Of a stretch of 64,000 bases of DNA, positions 36,102 through 44,666 are shown in pieces; the stretch's first letter is position 1; the number at the start of each line of letters is the position of its first letter. This DNA comes from Parvularcula sp964219355. Its GTDB lineage: Bacteria; Pseudomonadota; Alphaproteobacteria; Caulobacterales; Parvularculaceae. Position numbers and translations under genes: made by a program. The stretch lies in assembly GCA_964219355.1 (NCBI GenBank), contig CAXPOZ010000001.1:992001-1056000 (forward strand). Direction: 5' to 3'. The notes beneath the pieces are model-generated. The model was given only the letters and a program-made list of their open reading frames with translations. It did no database searches and was not told the origin of the DNA.

Positions 36102-37238
36102 TCAGGCGGTTTGCTGATCGCCCAAGGCAGGATAGTCGGTGTAGCCTTCCGCGCCGCCGCCATAGAACGTCGACTGGTCCCATTCATTGAGCTCTGCGCC
36201 AAGCGCGAAGCGGGCCGGCAGGTCGGGATTGGAGATGAAGAGCTTGCCGAAGGCGACCGCGTCGGCCTTGCCAACGGCGATCCAGTCGGCGGCTTCGGCT
36301 GCATTGAAAGAGCCGTTCGGCACGAATACGCCGTCCCAGCGCTCGGCGAGTGTTGCGAGCCCGGCCATCACGTCTTCGGGGATATCGCGGCTGAACCGCT
36401 CGACGAAGTGAAGATAGGAAAGACCGCGTCCTTTGAGGACATCAACAGCGGCGCCATAGGTCCCCTGCTGGTCGCTGGCCGACATGTCATTGGCCTGACC
36501 ATAGGGCGAGAGGCGAACGCCAGTCCGGCCGGGGGCGATTTCGGAAGTCACAGCATCCGTCACCTCACGGAGGAAGCGCGTGCGGTTCTCGATCGCCCCG
36601 CCATATTCGTCGTCGCGTTGGTTGGTGGCATCGGAAAGGAACTGGTCGATGAGGTAGCCATTGGCCGCGTGGATTTCGACGCCGTCAAACCCGGCCTTGA
36701 CGGCAAGGCGCGCGGCGCGCGCGTAATCATCAATAGTCTGACGAATCTGATCGAGACTCATCGCTTGCGGCTCTGAGACATCCTCAAAGCCGTTCTTGGT
36801 GAAAGTCTGGGTCTTGGCCCGGACGACCGATGGCGCGAGCGGAGAGGTGCCGCCCGGCAGGAGTGAGGTGTGAGAGATCCGCCCCACATGCCAGAGCTGG
36901 ATCGCAATTCGTCCGCCTGCCTCGTGAACGGCCTCAGTGATTTTTTTCCACCCTTCGACATGGCTGTCTTCATGGATGCCGGGCGTATCAAGATAGCCCT
37001 TTCCCATGGGGGAGATCTGGGTTGCCTCGGTGATGATCAGCCCAGCGCTTGCCCGCTGGCGGTAATATTCGATGGCAAGATCGGACGGCGTTCCGTCCTC
37101 ATGCGCACGATTTCGTGTCAGCGGCGCCATGAAGATGCGGTTCGGCACCTCGATATCCCCGGCTTTGAGTGGTTCGAACAGGGGTTTGAGTTCTGCCTGC
37201 CGGGGTTCGGGCAGGCTTGTGGTTCCAGTCATCGACAT
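36102..37238 (-). CDS. Old yellow enzyme family alkene reductase
   Basis: Predicted 378 residues with GGAG before the ATG. An FMN-dependent TIM-barrel: PNRIFMAPLTRNRA, GLIITEATQISPMGKGY, IQLWHVGRISH with the active-site histidine region, DGVEIHAANGYLIDQFL, and DAVAFGKLFISNPDL. It matches the NemA and xenobiotic reductase group that reduces activated C=C bonds with NAD(P)H. Physiological substrate is unknown. Confidence 0.94.
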   Translation of the reverse strand: MSMTGTTSLPEPRQAELKPLFEPLKAGDIEVPNRIFMAPLTRNRAHEDGTPSDLAIEYYRQRASAGLIITEATQISPMGKGYLDTPGIHEDSHVEGWKKITEAVHEAGGRIAIQLWHVGRISHTSLLPGGTSPLAPSVVRAKTQTFTKNGFEDVSEPQAMSLDQIRQTIDDYARAARLAVKAGFDGVEIHAANGYLIDQFLSDATNQRDDEYGGAIENRTRFLREVTDAVTSEIAPGRTGVRLSPYGQANDMSASDQQGTYGAAVDVLKGRGLSYLHFVERFSRDIPEDVMAGLATLAERWDGVFVPNGSFNAAEAADWIAVGKADAVAFGKLFISNPDLPARFALGAELNEWDQSTFYGGGAEGYTDYPALGDQQTA

Positions 37239-37337
37239 GGTGGAGCTCCTCTCGCATTGAGCATTCGTGGGGCCATAGGTAGAGCCCTCCGCGCCTCATC
37301 CAAGGGGCGCGATGCCGCAGGAATTCTGGGGGGTGGA

Positions 37338-38345
37338 TCAGGCGCCCTGTTCGAAGGGACGGAAGCGGATACGCGACGCCGTTGCCTGCTGGTCGGCAGG
37401 GGGTTTTGAGTGATCCTCAAGCGCCGCCTCGATCGCCGTGAGGGTTTCCTCATCAGTGATGCCCGTCATCTCTAGCCCCGCTTCGTCCTGAAAGGAGATG
37501 ACTGCCAGACGCGTCTTGCGCCCGAAAACGCCGTCCGCTGCGCCGACTTCCCCATGCCCCAGAAAGAGGAGATCTTCCTGCAACTTCCGGACATCGGAGC
37601 CTGCCATGCCGAGGGAGAGATCGCGGCCCGAACCGTCGATCACCTGCTCCGCCGCGCCCAACAACTCGAGGACTTTCTCCGTCCACAGAAGGCGTTCATC
37701 CTCGTGATAGGCAGGCGAGCTGTGAGTAGGGTCACCGCGATTAACGCCGCGCGAAACGGCGCGGGACTGGCCCTGATCCGCCGGCCAGGAGAGATCCATA
37801 TGATCCCAATAGGCCGCCGCCACCTCAACCGAGGCTTTCAGGTCGCGCGAGAGAATGTCAGGATCCTCGACCAGCGGCAGGCCAGAGATTTCGCCGAAGC
37901 GGCGATAATTGTCCTTACCCGTCACTTGAAAAAATCCACGTCCGCGATACCTCCAGCCATCGCCCGGCTGGTTATTCCCCAGCCGTCCGCCATAGGCGGT
38001 GTTGGCGATCTTTTCCGGCTGTTTGTGATGCTGCTCGGCCAGTTGCGGATTATTGCGGTAGACGGAGAAAGTCTTCTTGAGTTGCTCGGCGCTGTATTTG
38101 AGATTTTCCTCTGTCGCCGTCAGCCAGCTCGTCTCGACCAGTCCCTGCCCGATAAAATGGGCCACACGGACGGGTGTGTTGATGCCATATTGCTGCAGAA
38201 CGGGCCATGAAGAGAGAATGGCGCGGACATAGCTGCCGCGCGGCAGCCATTTGACGATATTCCAGCCCTGACGGCCGGGCAGCATCTTCACCAGCTGGTT
38301 GAGGTCGAGGCGGCTCGTGTCATCGAGCTCCAGAAATCGTCCCAT
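37338..38345 (-). CDS. GH19 lysozyme-like enzyme with peptidoglycan-binding domain
   Basis: Predicted 335 residues. The N-terminal domain has the GH19 pair of acidic residues, Glu71 in GLVETSW and Glu79 or Glu80 in TEENLKYSAEQL, followed by GRGFFQVTGKDNY. A PG_binding_1 domain covers about 245-312. There is no signal peptide, so the protein resembles a phage endolysin that needs a holin or lysis for release. No phage genes are adjacent, so it may be a domesticated or isolated relic. Confidence 0.82.
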   Translation of the reverse strand: MGRFLELDDTSRLDLNQLVKMLPGRQGWNIVKWLPRGSYVRAILSSWPVLQQYGINTPVRVAHFIGQGLVETSWLTATEENLKYSAEQLKKTFSVYRNNPQLAEQHHKQPEKIANTAYGGRLGNNQPGDGWRYRGRGFFQVTGKDNYRRFGEISGLPLVEDPDILSRDLKASVEVAAAYWDHMDLSWPADQGQSRAVSRGVNRGDPTHSSPAYHEDERLLWTEKVLELLGAAEQVIDGSGRDLSLGMAGSDVRKLQEDLLFLGHGEVGAADGVFGRKTRLAVISFQDEAGLEMTGITDEETLTAIEAALEDHSKPPADQQATASRIRFRPFEQGA

Positions 38346-38446
38346 GTCTCCCCCGTCGCCGCGCTAACGCGCAGCAAAATCTCCACACGCAGGGTAGTCG
38401 CCCGCGGGCCTGTCGGCAAGCAGAGGGTGTAAGTCGGGTGAAGGGG

Positions 38447-39715
38447 TCAGCCGCCAGCGCGGTGAACGGCAATCCGGGCAGTTGCAGCGGTTTCTTCGGT
38501 CACCGGCTCAACCAGCGGGATTTCCAGCGCCGCCCATGTCTCAACCAGCGCATCGCAGAGCTGGGCAATCAGCTCGGCATTGTGATGCGGTGTCGGGGTA
38601 ATGCGCAGGCGTTCCGTGCCGCGCGGCACGGTCGGGTAGTTGATCGGCTGGATATAGATGCCGTGAACATCGAGCAGCCGGTCCGCCGCCGCCTTGCAGA
38701 GGACGGGATCGCCGACCAGCACAGGCACGATATGGGTTTCTGAATCCATCACCGGCAGGCCGACGGCGTCGAGCGCGACCTTGGTCTCGGCGACCTGGCG
38801 CTGCTGGCCCTCGCGCTCATCGGCGCATTCTTTCAGATGACGGATCGATGCGGTGGCGCCTGCGGCAATCGCGGGCGGCAGGGCGGTCGTGAAGATGAAG
38901 CCCGGCGCAAAAGAGCGGATCGCATCAACGACGTTCTTCGAGGAAGCGATATAGCCGCCCAGCGCGCCGAAGGCTTTCGCCAGCGTGCCTTCGATAATGT
39001 CGATCCGGCCGGTGAGACCGAGTGCGTCGGTGATGCCGCCACCGCGCGGGCCGTACATGCCGACCGCGTGGACCTCATCGATATAGGTCAGGGCGTTATA
39101 TTTGTCGGCGAGATCGCAGATCGCCTCAATCGGGGCGATATCGCCATCCATCGAATAGACGCTTTCGAACGCGATCACTTTGGGCACATCGAGCGGCAGA
39201 TTGGCGAGAAGCTGTTCGAGATGCTCAACGTCATTGTGCCGGAAAATCTTCTTCACGCAGCCCGAGCGGCGAATGCCTTCGATCATCGAGGCGTGGTTCA
39301 TCTCATCCGAGAGCATGACCGCGCCCGGCAACAGCTTGCCGAGCGTGGACAGGGTCGCGTCATTGGAGACAAAGCCAGAAGTGAAAACGAGGGCCGCTTC
39401 CTTGCCGTGCAGGTCCGCGAGTTCTTTCTCAAGCGTGACCAGCGGGTGGGATGTGCCGGAGATATTCCGCGTGCCGCCTGCGCCAGCGCCGGTTGAAAGC
39501 GCGGTCGAGGTCATCGCATCGAGCACGATCGGCGACTGGCCCATGCCCAGATAGTCATTCGAGCACCAGACGGTGACGTCTTTCACGCCCTCATCGCTGT
39601 GATAGCGGGCCTTCGGGAACTCGCCCACGAGCCGTTCGAGATCCGCAAAAGTGCGGTATCTGTTTTCACGCCGCAACTGGTCGAGGGCGTCTTCAAAATG
39701 ACCGGCAAACTTCAT
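38447..39715 (-). CDS. hemA: 5-aminolevulinate synthase
   Basis: From the ATG at 39715 the protein has 422 residues, with MKFAGHFEDALDQLRRENRYR as the familiar N-terminus in parts. It condenses glycine and succinyl-CoA in the C4 haem pathway, a trait of alphaproteobacteria. The PLP lysine lies in GTLAKAFGALGGYIA, and YIDEVHAVGMYGPRG and WCSNDYLGMGQ are typical. The 385-bp gap shared with the divergent stress-protein gene contains a palindrome (39852-39866) and an Fnr-type box (40023-40036). Confidence 0.97.
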   Translation of the reverse strand: MKFAGHFEDALDQLRRENRYRTFADLERLVGEFPKARYHSDEGVKDVTVWCSNDYLGMGQSPIVLDAMTSTALSTGAGAGGTRNISGTSHPLVTLEKELADLHGKEAALVFTSGFVSNDATLSTLGKLLPGAVMLSDEMNHASMIEGIRRSGCVKKIFRHNDVEHLEQLLANLPLDVPKVIAFESVYSMDGDIAPIEAICDLADKYNALTYIDEVHAVGMYGPRGGGITDALGLTGRIDIIEGTLAKAFGALGGYIASSKNVVDAIRSFAPGFIFTTALPPAIAAGATASIRHLKECADEREGQQRQVAETKVALDAVGLPVMDSETHIVPVLVGDPVLCKAAADRLLDVHGIYIQPINYPTVPRGTERLRITPTPHHNAELIAQLCDALVETWAALEIPLVEPVTEETAATARIAVHRAGG

Positions 39716-39851
39716 CGAATTTCTCTTACGCCCTGCGGCATGAGCCGCAAGCCGACTCTCGCCCCCGTGTAAACCGTTTCTATTGTCGAGGCGCAAGCCT
39801 CTGACTTCAAGCCCTCAGGCCCCACAAAAGGAGATTTGTCTTCTCCAGTAT

Positions 39852-39866
39852 TGCGAACACTTCGCA
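39852..39866. promoter_or_regulatory. Palindrome between hemA and the stress-protein gene
   Basis: TGCGAA-CAC-TTCGCA is a perfect 6-bp inverted repeat 137 bp upstream of hemA. I do not recognise the cognate regulator. Confidence 0.35.
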
Positions 39867-40022
39867 GCTTTCCGTCACCCTTTAGTTCAACAGGACATGC
39901 GCCTCTCCCTGCCTTCCGGCAAAGGCGGTAAATTGCCACCCTCGCGGAATGTGCAGGACGCGTGCCCGAATTAAGCACTATCCGGGTTGAGAACCCCTTT
40001 ACGGGCGCCTGACCGCGATGCG

Positions 40023-40036
40023 TTGACATTCGTCAA
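40023..40036 (+). promoter_or_regulatory. Fnr/FixK-type box upstream of the stress-protein gene
   Basis: TTGAC-N4-GTCAA is a perfect Fnr/FixK/Dnr-type palindrome. An AATATA hexamer (40059-40064) follows after 22 bp, placing the box at about -41.5 and the transcript start near 40071, 29 bp before the ATG. Fnr-type control of universal stress proteins is known in other proteobacteria, so oxygen or NO regulation is likely here. Confidence 0.6.
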
Positions 40037-40099
40037 GAGAAACCGCGTGCAGCCCGGCAATATACCCCCATCAAGATCCATGATCCCGGGGAGAGACCC

Positions 40100-40954
40100 A
40101 TGTACCGCACGCTCTTCGTTCCTGCCTTGAATGACCGGGGCTTCCGGCCGTCCCTCAAAGCTGCGCTGCCGATTGCGCGGACCTTCCATGCGCATATCAT
40201 CGCGATGCATGTGATCGAGCCAGTGGCGACGATCCAGCCGTCTGAAATGGCAATGACCGCAGACCTCATCGCAAGGCAGGAAGATGCCCTTCAAGACCTC
40301 TCAGAGGAGCTGGGCCGGATTTTCCTCGATTTCTGTGGCGACGAGAATATCGACGTGATTGAGCCCGATGAGGTTCGCGAGCGTCCTCACGCCTCCGCTG
40401 CCTGGGTGGAAGCCCGCGGGATTACCGAGGAGCGCGCCGCCGGCCATGCCCGGCTGGCAGATCTCGTCGTTCTCTCACGACGCGCTGGATCAGCGGCGTT
40501 CTCTGCCGGATTTGAGGAAACCATGGTGGCCCGAACGGGACGCCCTGTCCTGATCGCGCCAGAGCAACCGGGCATCACCCTGCCCTGTCACCCGGTGATT
40601 GCGTGGAATGGCAGCCGCGAGGCTGCCCGCGCAGTGGCCCTTGCCGAACCCTTCCTGACCCATGCCAAGGAAGCGACCGTCTTGTCCGTCGGCCCGCTAG
40701 GTGCTGGCCTGCCGAGCGCCGAAGAACTTGCCGTCTCGCTCCGCCGCAAGGGGATCAAAGCGACAGCCGTCACCCGTGAAAAGCCGCATTCGGGCTCGAT
40801 CCGCACCGCCATCGACACGGCCGTTGCCGAAGCTGGCGGCGACTTGCTGGTCATGGGCGCCTACTCCCATGCTCGCTGGCGCGAGACGATTGTCGGCGGG
40901 GTCACGCGCGATATCCTGCGGGAATCCGACGTGCCAGTCCTTCTCGCCCATTAA
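40100..40954 (+). CDS. Tandem universal stress protein
   Basis: Predicted 284 residues with two Usp domains (about 1-150 and 160-284). The second has the ATP-binding pattern MGAYSHARWRETIVGGVTRDIL, matching G-2x-G/A-9x-G-S/T, and ends DVPVLLAH. The first lacks a clear phosphate loop. Usp proteins accumulate under starvation or low oxygen. A GGGGAGAG ribosome-binding site and an Fnr-type box upstream support anaerobic or microaerobic induction. Confidence 0.92.
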   Translation: MYRTLFVPALNDRGFRPSLKAALPIARTFHAHIIAMHVIEPVATIQPSEMAMTADLIARQEDALQDLSEELGRIFLDFCGDENIDVIEPDEVRERPHASAAWVEARGITEERAAGHARLADLVVLSRRAGSAAFSAGFEETMVARTGRPVLIAPEQPGITLPCHPVIAWNGSREAARAVALAEPFLTHAKEATVLSVGPLGAGLPSAEELAVSLRRKGIKATAVTREKPHSGSIRTAIDTAVAEAGGDLLVMGAYSHARWRETIVGGVTRDILRESDVPVLLAH

Positions 40955-41035
40955 CCATAAAAAATTTCGCGCCTTCCCACAGCGCCGGGCGGCACCTAGG
41001 CTCTGCCCCTTTGAGCCCGGTGGGGAGGGAGCAGC

Positions 41036-41767
41036 ATGGCTGCGCGCATGAAAATCAATGTGGCGACACCGAGCTATGAGGATAGCTATTCGGGCCATTA
41101 CGTCTCGAGCTTCTATCACCTCATCTACAGCCTGCTGCGTGAACAGATCATCCTGTCGCACACAGGGGTCGATTACGCTGATATCGTCGCCTCACGGAAT
41201 TATCTGCTGACGAATTTCTATTATGGAAAGACCGATTGCAGCCACATCCTGTTTGTCGACAATGATATGGGTTTTCCGCCCGAGCTGGTGCTCGACATGC
41301 TGGAGTTGGATCAGGATGTGACTGGCGCCTTCATCCCCAGCCGTCATATTGACCTCAAATATCTTCATCAGTCCAAAGAGGACTTTGACACAGCCTTGCG
41401 CAAATCATTCCGCTTTGTCGGGGAAAGACACCCCTCAGGCGAAACGTCAGGCAAATTCCTCCGCATGACCCGTTGCGGTACGGGAATCATGCTGATCAGC
41501 CGCAAGGCAGTCACGAAGATGATTGAGACAATGCCGGAAATCGCGCAGCCGCCGAAAGCCTGCCAGCTCCCCTATCCGATGCCGCATCCGCAATTCCTCA
41601 CCCCATTTGACAAGGTCGAGGTCGATGGCCGTCAGCTATCGGAGGATTTCTCCTTCTGCCATCGCTGGACGGAAGGGTGCGGCGGCAAGATCTGGGGCGC
41701 ACCCCATCACAAGATCAGCCATGCCGGCCGGTTCGTCTTTGAAGGGACGGCGGTCCCCCCGCGCTGA
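41036..41767 (+). CDS. Glycosyltransferase-like protein
   Basis: Predicted 243 residues, GGGAGGG before the ATG; Met5 is an alternative start. An N-terminal GT-A-like fold is suggested by INVATPSYED, SRNYLLTNFY and the HILFVDNDMGF segment with a D-N-D metal-binding motif, followed by TGAFIPSRH and CGTGIMLISR. The family is uncertain, and no sugar-nucleotide specificity can be assigned. It converges tail-to-tail with the rmuC gene with no gap. Confidence 0.7.
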   Translation: MAARMKINVATPSYEDSYSGHYVSSFYHLIYSLLREQIILSHTGVDYADIVASRNYLLTNFYYGKTDCSHILFVDNDMGFPPELVLDMLELDQDVTGAFIPSRHIDLKYLHQSKEDFDTALRKSFRFVGERHPSGETSGKFLRMTRCGTGIMLISRKAVTKMIETMPEIAQPPKACQLPYPMPHPQFLTPFDKVEVDGRQLSEDFSFCHRWTEGCGGKIWGAPHHKISHAGRFVFEGTAVPPR

Positions 41768-43933
41768 TTAGCGCAAGGGGCCTTCGCGGCCGCTTTCATA
41801 AGCGGCGGGCTTGGATTTGCCGGTGTCACGGCCAAGCGGACTCTGCCAGTCCGGGGTGCCCTCGAATGACAGGCTCTCGATGATTTCGTCATCATCATAG
41901 CGGTCCGCATCACGGGCCGCAGGACGCTCATGTTCACGAGCTGCGCGCTCGAACCCAGAGCCGCCCCAGGTGCTGCGAGCGTCATCATCCTCTTCAGGAC
42001 GGCTGACGGACGCCTTTGGCGCAGGGGCAGGAGCCGGGGCCGGCGCTTCGATCGAATGACCAGCCGCCGGGGCAATCAGCCCACGGAGGGTGCCGCGCGT
42101 GCGCTCAAGCTCTTCAGCGAGGGTCGAAGCGCGCTGACGCAGGGCTTCGACTTCTTCGCGCAGACGGCTGTCTTCTTCGCGCTGGGCACGGAATTGCGTC
42201 ATCTCCGCTTCGCGGCGGGCAAGGTCGCCCTGATCCGGCAAGAGGCTTTTGACAAGATGCAGCGTGCCCATCAGCGTCGAGGGCGAGACCAGCCAGACGC
42301 GGGCGCGCTGGCTGTCGCGGACGAGATCAGGGAAGCGGTCATGAAGGATCGTGTACGCAGCTTCTGACGGCAGGAAGAGAAGGCAGCTATCGGCTGTCTC
42401 GCCCGGCGAGATGCAACGGTCGGCAGCTTCGAGGATCGAGCGCAGGATCGCGCGGCGGAAGCCGTCCTCAGCGGTTTTTGCCTGCGGCATGTTGCGGCGA
42501 ACCGCATCGCGCGAAGGCAGCTCGTGGAAGGCTTCCATCGGGAAGCCGCCATCAACCGCAATGCGGTGACGCAGGCCTTCAAAACGGATCAGGCAATCAG
42601 CAGTCTCGCCATTGGCGAGGGTCGCGCCGAACTCATACGAGCCATCGGGCAGCGTGCCGCGCACAACATCCGCCAGCCGCACGGTCGTCGAGCTGTCCTG
42701 TGCTGCGCGGTCGAGGATTGCGCGTTCAAGACGGCCGACATGTTCCTTCACCTCGTCGAGATCGCCGCGGACATCGGTGATCGCGGTGCCGGTGCGGTTC
42801 ATCTCGCTGCGGGTGCTTTTGACCTCTTCGTGGACGGTCTTCACCTCGTCATAGACGCGGCCGACCTCGGCGAATTTGGTCTCGAGGATCTGGGTGATGG
42901 CGCGGATGCGCTGGCTCTGGCTGTCGATCGAGGCAGAGATGCGCTGCACCTGATCGTTGAGCGAGTTCACGTTGCGGCCGACTTCATCGGAGGCCGGTGA
43001 ATAAGGTGCCGGGGTCGCCCGTTCAGAGCTCTTGCGGTCAAGGCTGTCGAGCTTGCGGTCGATCGCTGCGATCACAAGGTCGAGACGCGAAGACTGCTCG
43101 GCCTTCATTGTATCGAATTGATGAGCGAAATCATCGCGCAGCCGGTCAATGCGATCCGACTGGCGGCGCTCGGAGCGCTCAATGTCGTCACGGATGAACG
43201 GCGCAACATAGGGCCGGTCACGCTCATCACCGCCGCCGCTGGCCATGGCGCCGCCATGACGCGGCATTTCAGGCTCGGTGCGCTGAACGAAACTCGTCTC
43301 GGCAGTCGATGCACGGCCCGTCGCGAAGGCGTAACGCGGAGCGGCCTGTTCTTCGACATGATCATCGGGTTCAGGATCGTCGTCCTCTTCCTCGATTTCC
43401 GTCTCTTCTTCGGCAGCTGCCTCATATTGGGGCTCTTCAGGTGCCGCGCGGAGCGGAACCACATTGGGAGAAGCTTCTTCCTCTTCTTCCATCGCCACCT
43501 GCTCTTCGGCGATCTCCTCGTGCTCTTCCATCATGGAGTCTTCTTCCCTGTCGTCCCCATGCCCATCGAATTCGTGCCCGGAAGCCAAAACCTGTGCGAA
43601 GCCGTCACCCTGCGGCTCGTCCTCGATCACGACTTCGGCGTAGCGGTCGTCATAGCGCTCCATATGCGCGCTCGCCATTTCGTCTTCGAAAAGAGGTTCT
43701 TCCTGGAAGGCAAAATCATCGCCCCGGCGGCGGTATCGCCCGGCAAGAATGATCATCATCACCGTCACGGCCAGAACAACCAGCCCGAGGAAACTCAACC
43801 AACCTGCATGTTGTGCAAAGAAAGATCCGCTCCCGCCGGCCCCTTCGCGCAAGAGTTCGTCTGCGAGCGCGATCTGTTCCTCAACGGGAATTGGCGCGGT
43901 CGCTGCCGCGGTGATGTTAGTCCAAAAACTCAT
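41768..43933 (-). CDS. rmuC: Membrane-anchored RmuC-family protein with acidic linker
   Basis: Predicted 721 residues. One membrane helix lies at about 47-65, then a Glu-rich disordered segment at about 70-215 and a coiled coil at about 245-400. The RmuC nuclease-like domain follows at about 430-620 (LIRFEGLRHRIAVDGGFPMEAF, CLLFLPSEAAYTILHDRFPDLV in pieces), then another coiled coil and a Pro/Ala-rich tail. RmuC limits recombination at inverted repeats. Typical RmuC is about 450-500 residues, so the acidic linker and long tail are additions. Assignment is by domain order and moderate similarity. Confidence 0.75.
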   Translation of the reverse strand: MSFWTNITAAATAPIPVEEQIALADELLREGAGGSGSFFAQHAGWLSFLGLVVLAVTVMMIILAGRYRRRGDDFAFQEEPLFEDEMASAHMERYDDRYAEVVIEDEPQGDGFAQVLASGHEFDGHGDDREEDSMMEEHEEIAEEQVAMEEEEEASPNVVPLRAAPEEPQYEAAAEEETEIEEEDDDPEPDDHVEEQAAPRYAFATGRASTAETSFVQRTEPEMPRHGGAMASGGGDERDRPYVAPFIRDDIERSERRQSDRIDRLRDDFAHQFDTMKAEQSSRLDLVIAAIDRKLDSLDRKSSERATPAPYSPASDEVGRNVNSLNDQVQRISASIDSQSQRIRAITQILETKFAEVGRVYDEVKTVHEEVKSTRSEMNRTGTAITDVRGDLDEVKEHVGRLERAILDRAAQDSSTTVRLADVVRGTLPDGSYEFGATLANGETADCLIRFEGLRHRIAVDGGFPMEAFHELPSRDAVRRNMPQAKTAEDGFRRAILRSILEAADRCISPGETADSCLLFLPSEAAYTILHDRFPDLVRDSQRARVWLVSPSTLMGTLHLVKSLLPDQGDLARREAEMTQFRAQREEDSRLREEVEALRQRASTLAEELERTRGTLRGLIAPAAGHSIEAPAPAPAPAPKASVSRPEEDDDARSTWGGSGFERAAREHERPAARDADRYDDDEIIESLSFEGTPDWQSPLGRDTGKSKPAAYESGREGPLR

Positions 43934-44059
43934 TTCTTACGCCTTCCGTGCACCCCTGCTAGCGGTCAAACATGACCGTTCCCTCGCTCGGATGACCCAG
44001 AGTATGACACAGAAAGCTTAAAAGCGAGACTCATGCCAAAAACTTCCACTGCTATTAAT

Positions 44060-44073
44060 ATTGATGGATCAAT
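44060..44073. promoter_or_regulatory. Inverted repeat upstream of def
   Basis: ATTGAT-GG-ATCAAT is a 6-bp inverted repeat 70 bp upstream of def, between def and the divergent rmuC. The 2-bp spacer is too short for an Fnr box. Its role is unknown. Confidence 0.3.
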
Positions 44074-44142
44074 GGATTGGCGCCAGCGTAAAATAAACGC
44101 GCAGATTGACGCTCACTCAAAGCGGCCATATCTGGGGAAAAT

Positions 44143-44658
44143 ATGACTATCAGAACGATCCTTACGGCACCTGACCCCAAGCTTCGAGAGGTCTCAAAAC
44201 CGGTTGATGAGGTCACCGATGAGATCCGCAAGCTCATGGATGACATGCTCGAAACCATGTATGATGCGCCCGGTATCGGCCTTGCGGCGATCCAGGTGGG
44301 CGAGCCCATCCGCGTCATCGTCATGGATCTTTCCGAAGGCGATGAACCCAAGGAACCGCGCTATTTCGTCAATCCGGTGATCCGCGATCCGTCCGATGAG
44401 CTGGCCCCCTATCAGGAAGGCTGCCTGTCGGTCCCTGAATTCTATGAAGAGGTAGAGCGCCCCGGCCGGTGCGTCGTCGATTATCTCGATTATGAGGGCA
44501 ATGCGCAGACACTGGAGGCCGAAGGGCTGCTTGCGGTCTGCATCCAGCATGAGATGGATCACCTCAACGGCGTTCTCTTCATCGACCATCTCTCGCGCCT
44601 CAAACGCGAGCGGATCCTTAAAAAGCTGAAACGCGAAAAAGCCGAAGCAGCGGCCTGA
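44143..44658 (+). CDS. def: Peptide deformylase
   Basis: Predicted 171 residues. Removes the formyl group from nascent proteins. The three family motifs are intact: GIGLAAIQVG, EGCLSVPE with the metal-ligand cysteine, and QHEMDHLNG with two ligand histidines and the catalytic glutamate. It is followed by fmt after 8 bp, the standard def-fmt pair. Confidence 0.98.
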   Translation: MTIRTILTAPDPKLREVSKPVDEVTDEIRKLMDDMLETMYDAPGIGLAAIQVGEPIRVIVMDLSEGDEPKEPRYFVNPVIRDPSDELAPYQEGCLSVPEFYEEVERPGRCVVDYLDYEGNAQTLEAEGLLAVCIQHEMDHLNGVLFIDHLSRLKRERILKKLKREKAEAAA

Positions 44659-44666
44659 GCCTCATC

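Noticed and set aside
37338..38345. Prophage
   Set aside because: Only one endolysin-like gene is present; no integrase, capsid, terminase or holin is found nearby.
39783..39796. Fnr/FixK box upstream of hemA
   Set aside because: TTGTC-N4-CGCAA keeps only the outer TTG/CAA and the inner bases are not palindromic.
44060..44073. Fnr box upstream of def
   Set aside because: The inverted repeat ATTGAT/ATCAAT has a 2-bp spacer instead of the 4 bp needed for an Fnr-type site.
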